Below are positions 57,565 through 64,000 of a DNA stretch of 64,000 nt, in pieces; positions within the stretch are counted from its first letter, which is position 1; the number at the start of each line of letters is the position of its first letter. Origin of the DNA: Lomentospora prolificans (lineage: Eukaryota; Ascomycota; Sordariomycetes; Microascales; Microascaceae); assembly GCA_029532625.1 (NCBI GenBank), contig JARFXM010000004.1, forward strand, positions 1,860,001 through 1,924,000, read 5' to 3'. The notes under the pieces were generated by a model. That model had not been told where the DNA came from. It worked only from the letters and a program-made list of their open reading frames with translations, and searched no databases. A program made the translations under genes and the position numbers.

Positions 57565-57932
57565 TTAGTCGCCCTTGGGGCGGTCGACGATGAGAATCTT
57601 GGGCGTCACCCTTTCCAACGCGGCCCTATCGGCCTCGGAAGGTGTGAGGCCATACCTCTCCTCGGCACGATCCGATAAGTAGAGACCGATGGCGCCCCAG
57701 GCGATGACGCCAATCCCGACACCGAGACGCGTAGTTGGGGAAAGATTTTTGTAAGCCCTGTTTTTTTTGTTTGTTTTTCGGCCATATTAGTCAAGTCTAA
57801 GACCGTGGTTCTACCATGAAACTTTTCTCTTAAACCTCGATGGAAAAAGAAATCGAGTTCTTCATGGCGATTCGCGCCTTCAGAGTGTCAGGAGCGTGTA
57901 AATTTGGGGGGATGAGCGTACCGGAAGAGCAT
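57565..57932 (-). CDS. Small single-pass membrane protein, probably mitochondrial
   Basis: Too short to stand out as an open frame; rebuilt from two exons, 57932-57922 (11 nt) and 57757-57565, with a 164-nt intron (GTACGC...CTAAT...CAG), giving 67 aa. Sequence begins MLFRAYKNLSPTTRLG, then a hydrophobic helix GVGIGVIAWGAIGLYLS (about 16-32), then a charged, acidic soluble tail DRAEERYGLTPSEADRAALE ending VDRPKGD. The basic N-terminus, single helix and small size suit an inner-membrane mitochondrial protein. I recall similar fungal hypothetical proteins with the same G-x-G-V-I-A-W-G core but know no function. The third-position bias of exon 2 is like the housekeeping genes here. A longer N-terminus from an unseen exon is possible. 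Convergent with the C2H2 gene. Confidence 0.72.
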
Positions 57933-60900
57933 TTGAAAACGGAAAGGTAAGAGGAAGGTGGGCGTTAAGAGTGATGATGCATGGCACGGAGGAAGCGGAC
58001 CTTCTGGACGGGAGAACCACCGACGAACTGGGGAACCGCGGAGTGGCGTTGGCGTATACCGCGGAGGATCGGAAGCTTGAACTGAACGAGACTACGAGCT
58101 TACGCGGGAGCGAGTGTGTTCGGAGCCGGACGTGAGAGGGCTATGAGATGCGATGATGAAAATTACCCCGTAAGAGGGTGGAATGAACAGACGATGTGAA
58201 GGTGCCCGGATCGGAAAAATAGCATTGCCGGGCCGGTTGATTGGGGAGGGGGGTGTCTTTAGCCATCAGCCACGATATACATTTGGTTTCCGGCTTCGTT
58301 GACAGGATCAGGTCCGTGAGAATCTCACATCAAGAGTAGCTCTATATTCTAATCCAAACTGTTGTTGTCTGTGAAATACATGACGAACCGTACAGAGACA
58401 AAAAGTCTCGGCGGAGGTCCGAAAACCAGGATCCGTGCTCATCCAAAAAGAATGGGACGATCCCTCGCTTGGCTGACACGCTTCTCTGATGTCCAGATTG
58501 AGGTCGTCGGATCCGAACCAGTGTTGTGTCCGCATCTCGTTGCCGCATACTTGTAAACCCCTTCACTCGAACCCTGGAACTGGAACCTTGAACGGCAACG
58601 GGTCTGCTCCCGTCTTAATTCCATACGTATGAACTACAAGGTATAAGGTCTTGATGACTTGGTGTCGTAATGTGACAAGAAACGGGAGCCGCGGTGTCTT
58701 GTAACTGGGAACCGAAGATCTTTTGGCATATGTGAAATGTTTTGAGTCGCACGGCTCCTCATCATTTCATTACGAACACTCATGACCGTTCTGGACTCGG
58801 CTATTCATAAGGACAAGGAAGACGGATTGGTCATAGCATATGAGGAAATACGGCCTGACTGGAACCCTTTTTCTAATCCGCCGCCCAGCTCCGACTTCAC
58901 GACAAACCGCCAGACATCGCTTCAAAGCCTTGGTAAATCATAGACATCTATCTGGCCATGACTCGTGGAGCATGAACCAGGGGCTCGGGCTACCCTCACA
59001 GGAGACACCCTGCATATGACCGAAAACAGATCTAGCCATACACATCTGTACATAGAGACAATGAATGCTTCCATTGCCCGCTTTTCGCGTCGAAGGCGGG
59101 TTCTGAGATCCCTTTATGAAGATCAACAACGACGCAGGTCGAGTCCCTTGCCTCAGCTTTTATGCGAGCCGGTGATAGAAGGAAGATTGGCTCTTTTTTT
59201 TTTTTTTTTCCCTCGGGAGATCAGTATGAGACATTGGTCGCAAGATGGAACGGCGGCGAGGCGCCAGAGCAGCGATGCCCCGGCATGAAGAGATGATGGG
59301 GATCTTGGGTTCCCCAGGACCGAGTTCCGACCTCGCAAGCAGAACCTAATATCTTTTTCCTTTTTCTTCTTCTTTTTTTTTTTTGGGAGAGGCGGGGGGG
59401 GGGGGGGGGAATGGGTGGGAGAGATGGGGAGGGAAGGCTTGTTCCCTTTTTGCAGACTGCGGGATGGCTTCATTCGCAAGCTTATGTTTAATGTTAATGA
59501 TATTGACCTGGTACAGCTGAACGAGAGCCGAGATCTCCCTTTTCAGATCAGTGCATGCTGGGCCAGCAGGCAAGGGCGGATCAACCAAGATTTTCATCAC
59601 GCAAACGAATCGTGGGCACGGAGTGGCAGGGAACAATGCTAGGGGAGAAGAATCAGTAAAATGTCACCTCGTGCCATGGAGATTAATTAGACTGCGGCAT
59701 AGGCAGCAAACGTAGCTGGGAAGAAAAAGAAAGCAACCAGCTGCTGCGCAGTAGTAGACTACTCTTACATGCAGGTGAAGGGGAGAAACTCTTCTTCCGA
59801 GATGAGTATCGACAGTTCATTTCTAGACGGCCCTTCCTTTTTCTATTTTACGTCAAGGGAGCAACGAGAGCCGATCTATTACTGTTTGCTTTTTAATATT
59901 TGGTGCTTCCTTTTTGCTGCAGCTAAGCCGTACGACGTGGGGAAGGGTGTTGGTTGTTTGCGGAATTGAAAAGGGATCTCTAAGGTGATGGATATTAACC
60001 ATTCCGTCTCATTTCCAATTCGGGCGTCGCGGGATAGCCATCGCAGAAATTGTTCACTTGCTCAGTACTGGAACTTGGCCTTTTTCTCCCCACGGATGCC
60101 CTTCTTTTCCCTTTTGCCAACGTCCTGCTGCCCGCCTGGGACCGGAATATATGATGGTGATCTCGCTTTGCGTTCGTCCTCTGATAGTATAGTTTAGGCT
60201 GCACAGCTGTAGGTCAATGAAGTTGAGAGGTCACCATTTTGTGCTCCGTAGCTCGAATATTCTTCGCTTCGATGCTGGGCGGCCCTTATCAATGGTGTTT
60301 GAGCGTGAGTATTAGATCCTACCCGTATGTCTTGATTTCAAACAGAGATGCCAATTTAAAAGACGGCGGTGATACACAGAGAGGCACAGAGACCTCGGAA
60401 ATGAGACGCAGCTTGCATGGAGCCGCATGCATTAGACGATTTTAGAGAAGGCTGTGGTGTCTATCTGTACGCACAAGCGGCGAGTGATCAACATCGCATG
60501 GCCTGGCAGGTGCTCAAAGTCCGAGGGAGGGCGGGATAGGGATAGCTGATGGGGCCCGCCGTGCGAGTTAAGCCTGGAACGAGATATCAGAAGTCATGTC
60601 TATCTTACCTTGGTTAACTGTTCATCGTCTGAAGGGGAGAGCGGGTGAGGTCGATGAGACTATTTTCTCACCCCCTTCCACACTGTTACTCTAGGCCCCA
60701 GGCTGCCTCCTCGAAATTTCAAGATACCTTGTGGGCGACCGGGGGGAGGCACAACCTCAGGATTCCAGAATTAGAATTAGAATGGGGATTCGTAATCAGT
60801 GCGTATGTCAAAGGAGGAGATTCCCGGCAATGGAAGGCTTCTAAGTCGTTTCCTTCTCCGTTCGGGCCTGATCCCCGGTGGAGAAACGAAGCATGGCGGA

Positions 60901-63129
60901 TTGCGACTTTATCAGTCCCCCTGCTCATTTAGTGGATGCTGGAACCATTTGCAATACCTGTTCCACAGTGGAGAAACAAAGAGGCTTGGCTCATGAGAAT
61001 GGAGCATTGCTAATATCTTGGGAATGTGTCGAGATTTCAGATAGCGAAAAGAGCCTGGAGCTAATTTCGACGCATGTTGCCAATCAGAAAACACATAACT
61101 TTCTGTCGGCACGCCCCCTCATGTCTGTGTTACGGGTTTGATAATTTCGCCTCCTATGATTTTCTCAACTCAAGACACGGGTGATACAGAACGAATTGCT
61201 CCGCACTTCTTCATTTCAAAGTGGACCTTCCTGTGATGGCGGATGGTGGGAGAGACGCTCTGTGGCCACGGGGCTTGGTAGAGAGGGAGGCAAGAGGAGC
61301 TTGGATCATTATCATCTATGAGTGCCGAGCAGACCGCGCCGCCGATCGCAACCGTGAGAGGAATGGCTCGGCCGAACAACGGTTGAAGATGGAACGATCC
61401 GCTCATAGGGTAATAGCTCTTTGACCTTGGGTTTGCTCCTTTGGGCGTTGGTCTTATCACTGCCCAAAGCTACAGTGAGGGCAGTTGGGTAAACTGTACA
61501 CTATTGTCCTCAGACCTGGGAGATTCAGCTAGCCAGGCATTGATCCGGTTCTCGCCAAATAATTAGTGATGTTGTGAAATGAGCGTGGCTGGGGGTGTCT
61601 CGTCGATTAGATTTCACTAGATTCACTTATTCCCCACGATCGATCCGCACCCCCAAGGCGATACTGCCCGTGCGTTCAAGCATCCGGATCAGCACTGGAA
61701 TTTCTGATCCAATAGCTCTCTGACTTGGTCGGAAGTGGGGAGGAGGACGGGGTTGGTATGTGGCGCTAGGCCATTGACGCTGTCGTACTTCCTGGGAGGG
61801 GGTCTGGACTGGACATCGAGATCGAATCACCATACTCTGGCAGGCCTGGAATCTAAGCAGTGGCTAGGGGATGGAAGCCTTGTGATTCCCTTGTTTTGCT
61901 TCCTTGTTGAGCACCGGACCCAGGAACCAGCTGCCATTCCCACGTTTCGCATCGCGCAATTCTGCCCCATGGCGAGAAGTACATTGAGTACACCTGGTGA
62001 AGCCTCAAGGGGAACAAGAATATCGCCAATGAAACTTTTGTTGACGTTTCTGAACCCACCGCGTAACGGGAGAGTTGGGCCGACTGAAGTATTATCCCAC
62101 TAGGCGCACTGGCCTGGTCTAGTGTTCACTAGTATCGGATCCAGCAGGTGAGATTACAGGATCAAGGCTCACGGTAGTACTTGCATCTGAACTCCACTCT
62201 TGCTGCCGACCAGATTCAAGCCTTCTTGGGTGCTTCCAGGCACGAGAGGCTGGGTAGGTCAGGTTCTCTATTGCCAGTCCGAGGGAGATTACCGCCAGCG
62301 CTGTTGTGACCAGATCTCAGAGGACCAAGGAGAAACCGTGGCCGGCGAGCACGAAATCTTCAACAAACCACTGCAACCGCCCGGGTGCTCGAGAGCGGTC
62401 TTTCCCGCTGTACTTGGTGGGTTGGTGCAGAAGGATTGATGCATCCATTGCCAGCAGCGTTATCTTCCTGCCCGGAACTGGACATCAAGGCCGTACACGT
62501 GGGTAAATTCTCCTCGTTCCAGCCGCGCTACCATCCGTAACATGGTGCTCTTTTCGACATGCACCTTTACGTCCAAGTGGCCGAGAGGTTCGCATTGAGG
62601 TGTGAGGCAGAGGCCTGAGCCTGGCCAACTGCTTCGGTTAAACCATCACACCATCTCGTTGATTTCTCACTTTTTTCATCCAATAACTGGTCACCGGATG
62701 TACGCCGGAAATCCGGCATGGTGGAAGGTAGAAGGTAGGTTAACGGATTGGGCAAGAGAGTATCCTTCATGGCTTTTCCCCCCGCCCGCCCGCCCGGGTG
62801 CCATAAACGTTCGTCGGAGTAGAGGTAAACTTGAGAGTGAGTCCTGACAGTGAGATCGCCGCGGTCCTCACAGCGGCCAGAGGGGATTTGGATGGACTAG
62901 ACCAAAACGAGTGGTGATTCGCAATTTAGGGGACGCTGGTGCTTGCTGCAGAGCTACTAATGCAATGCAGTCCATGCTGCTGGCGTTGTTTTCCTGGTAC
63001 CAGACGCAAGGAAGGGTTGTTTGGGCGAAATGGATAATACCCTGCCCACTCAAGTGTGACCTTGGCCTTTTCCTTTTTCCTCCCGATACATGTAGGACAC
63101 AACGAGAAACTGGTTGTCGACTTTTGAAC
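57933..63129. other. Gene desert at right
   Basis: 5.2 kb with no supportable gene. The start is the promoter of the small protein. A T12 run then a 16-base G-run (59373-59409) and a T17 run near 59192-59209 are present. Frames around 60.6-61.4 and 61.7-62.1 kb are short and show no domain. Confidence 0.5.
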
Positions 63130-63550
63130 CTCAGAGGGTGTCTCCAGTACCTGCACCTCACTGAAGATGCTGGTATTTTGGTGGTACCAGAAACCAACGT
63201 TAGTTGCATTGATTCGTTGACCTCTGGTTAAGCAAGCCCAGATATTGCGGGAGGTGGCCCATGTGGTCACGACTGAACCCTTGACTGTGTTCTGCATTCG
63301 GCAGTGAAAGTATTATTATCGATATGCTCAAAATAGCGCTAGTAGAGACACAGCCGCTCCTGTAGCCCATATTAATTTGAGCGCTCAGGAAGGGTGACAC
63401 GAGGTCAACCACACTCTCCAAGGGCCCCGCTACTAGTGCCCGTCGCACTCTAATAGATGAAAATCCAGGAGAGCAATTAATCGCAATTATGCAGTTAATG
63501 TTCCTACATGAGGGTTTCAATAGATCTTCACCCTCTCGCCAGGGGCAAAG
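63130..63550 (-). pseudogene. Second DAL5-type MFS transporter relic (central part)
   Basis: On the minus strand the words GFSSIRVRRALVAGPLESVV, DLVSPFLSAQINMGYRSGC and VSTSAILSISIIILSLPNAE lie in one frame and follow the TM7-TM8 pattern of DAL5/TNA1-like permeases (G-F-x-x-L-x...P-x-x-x-x-x-V-x-x-x-x-S-A...R-x-R...L-P). The frame then stops; in another frame WATSRNIWACLTRGQRINAT resembles the W-x-x-S-N-x-A-G-x-T-K-R segment with the conserved Gly and Lys replaced. No start or complete helix set remains. The 5' part of the frame (to about 63740) includes a hydrophobic MTATLPLSLLLLN stretch of unclear origin. Family assigned by pattern memory, moderately sure. Confidence 0.5.
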
Positions 63551-64000
63551 CTGCACGTCGGCTACGGATCTATTACGAAGTAGTTTGCTTGTCTCGGCGA
63601 TTATTATGCGAAAGAGCCCGGACGACCCAAGAGGCTGAACGCTCTCCTCGTCTCCCATCAAGGGCTCAAGCCGTACGGCAAGCGCGGGAACCTCTATAGT
63701 ATTAAGAAGGAGAAGCGATAAGGGGAGGGTGGCAGTCATCCGGCAAGTGAATGATTCCAAACTCCTGATATTGCTCGATTTCCCCTCTATTGGAACCTTT
63801 TCTTCACTTTCTATTTCACCTGGTCGCTCATTCCTTCCGTCGCTGGCCTTCTTTTTTCCCTTCTTTTTCGATGTTGTCTTTTTGCGGATCTCATTTGTTT
63901 GATCCGTTGTGGCCGCCCTTGTGGAATGACCAACAGCCACCACATCGCTGACTACCAGGCATCCTTGTTTTACACGCCGCTCCGAGGTAGCCAGCTGGCA
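63551..64000. other. Right edge, no assigned gene
   Basis: 450 nt. It includes the possible upstream part of the transporter relic, a TACGAAGTA word at 63574 and a Lys-rich open stretch without ATG. Nothing else seen. Confidence 0.4.

Noticed and set aside
63200..63739. Possible secreted protein starting MTATLPLSLLLLN
   Set aside because: The downstream text matches a transporter core, so the signal-peptide look is better explained as part of a damaged membrane-protein frame.

Overview
This window is nuclear DNA from a filamentous ascomycete (Pezizomycotina, most likely a sordariomycete; I cannot name the genus from sequence alone). The evidence is short introns of about 50-240 nt with GTAAGT-type donors and CTAAC/CTGAC branch sites, Zn2Cys6 and C2H2 fungal transcription factors, GC-rich third codon positions in housekeeping genes, and long gene-free stretches. 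No bacterial, viral or organellar content was seen.

Ten intact genes, one cut by the left edge, form a well-conserved set. In order they are: proteasome subunit alpha-5 (PUP2, + strand, 5' end missing); a 921-aa Zn2Cys6 regulator (-); rRNA methyltransferase RRP8 (+); ubiquitin-receptor protease DDI1 (-); an AANAT/PAA1-like GNAT acetyltransferase (+); orotate phosphoribosyltransferase URA5 (-); nucleolar GTPase NOG1 (+); Rab GDP-dissociation inhibitor GDI1 (-); mitochondrial ribosomal protein uL29m/MRPL4 (-); a 984-aa C2H2 plus fungal-domain regulator (+); and a 67-aa single-pass membrane protein (-), which makes eleven with the partial one. I rebuilt the exons by hand; every multi-exon model closes in frame except the DDI1 linker, which needs either a weak intron or a one-base indel. 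The first eight genes strictly alternate strand, giving tight convergent pairs (327-714 nt between stops).

Between the gene islands lie large deserts: 4.4-15.9 kb, 30.5-37.4 kb, 38.3-53.2 kb and 57.9-64 kb. They contain short chance frames, homopolymer tracts, one LTR-like segment near 11.3 kb and decayed genes. The relic zone at 31.4-37.3 kb holds fragments of an amidase, a DAL5-type (anion:cation symporter) MFS transporter and an old-yellow-enzyme oxidoreductase, all broken by stops and frameshifts. It is bracketed by two direct copies of a 24-nt perfect repeat inside a longer diverged match. A second DAL5-type transporter relic lies near 63.1-63.5 kb. Together these suggest former accessory catabolic or transport gene content that has decayed.

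The most notable details are a start codon in DDI1 that exists only after splicing, overlapping upstream ORFs in front of the acetyltransferase, a C7-associated frame break or cryptic intron in DDI1, and the repeat-bracketed relic island. I see no convincing wholly new system; the relic island is the best candidate for follow-up.
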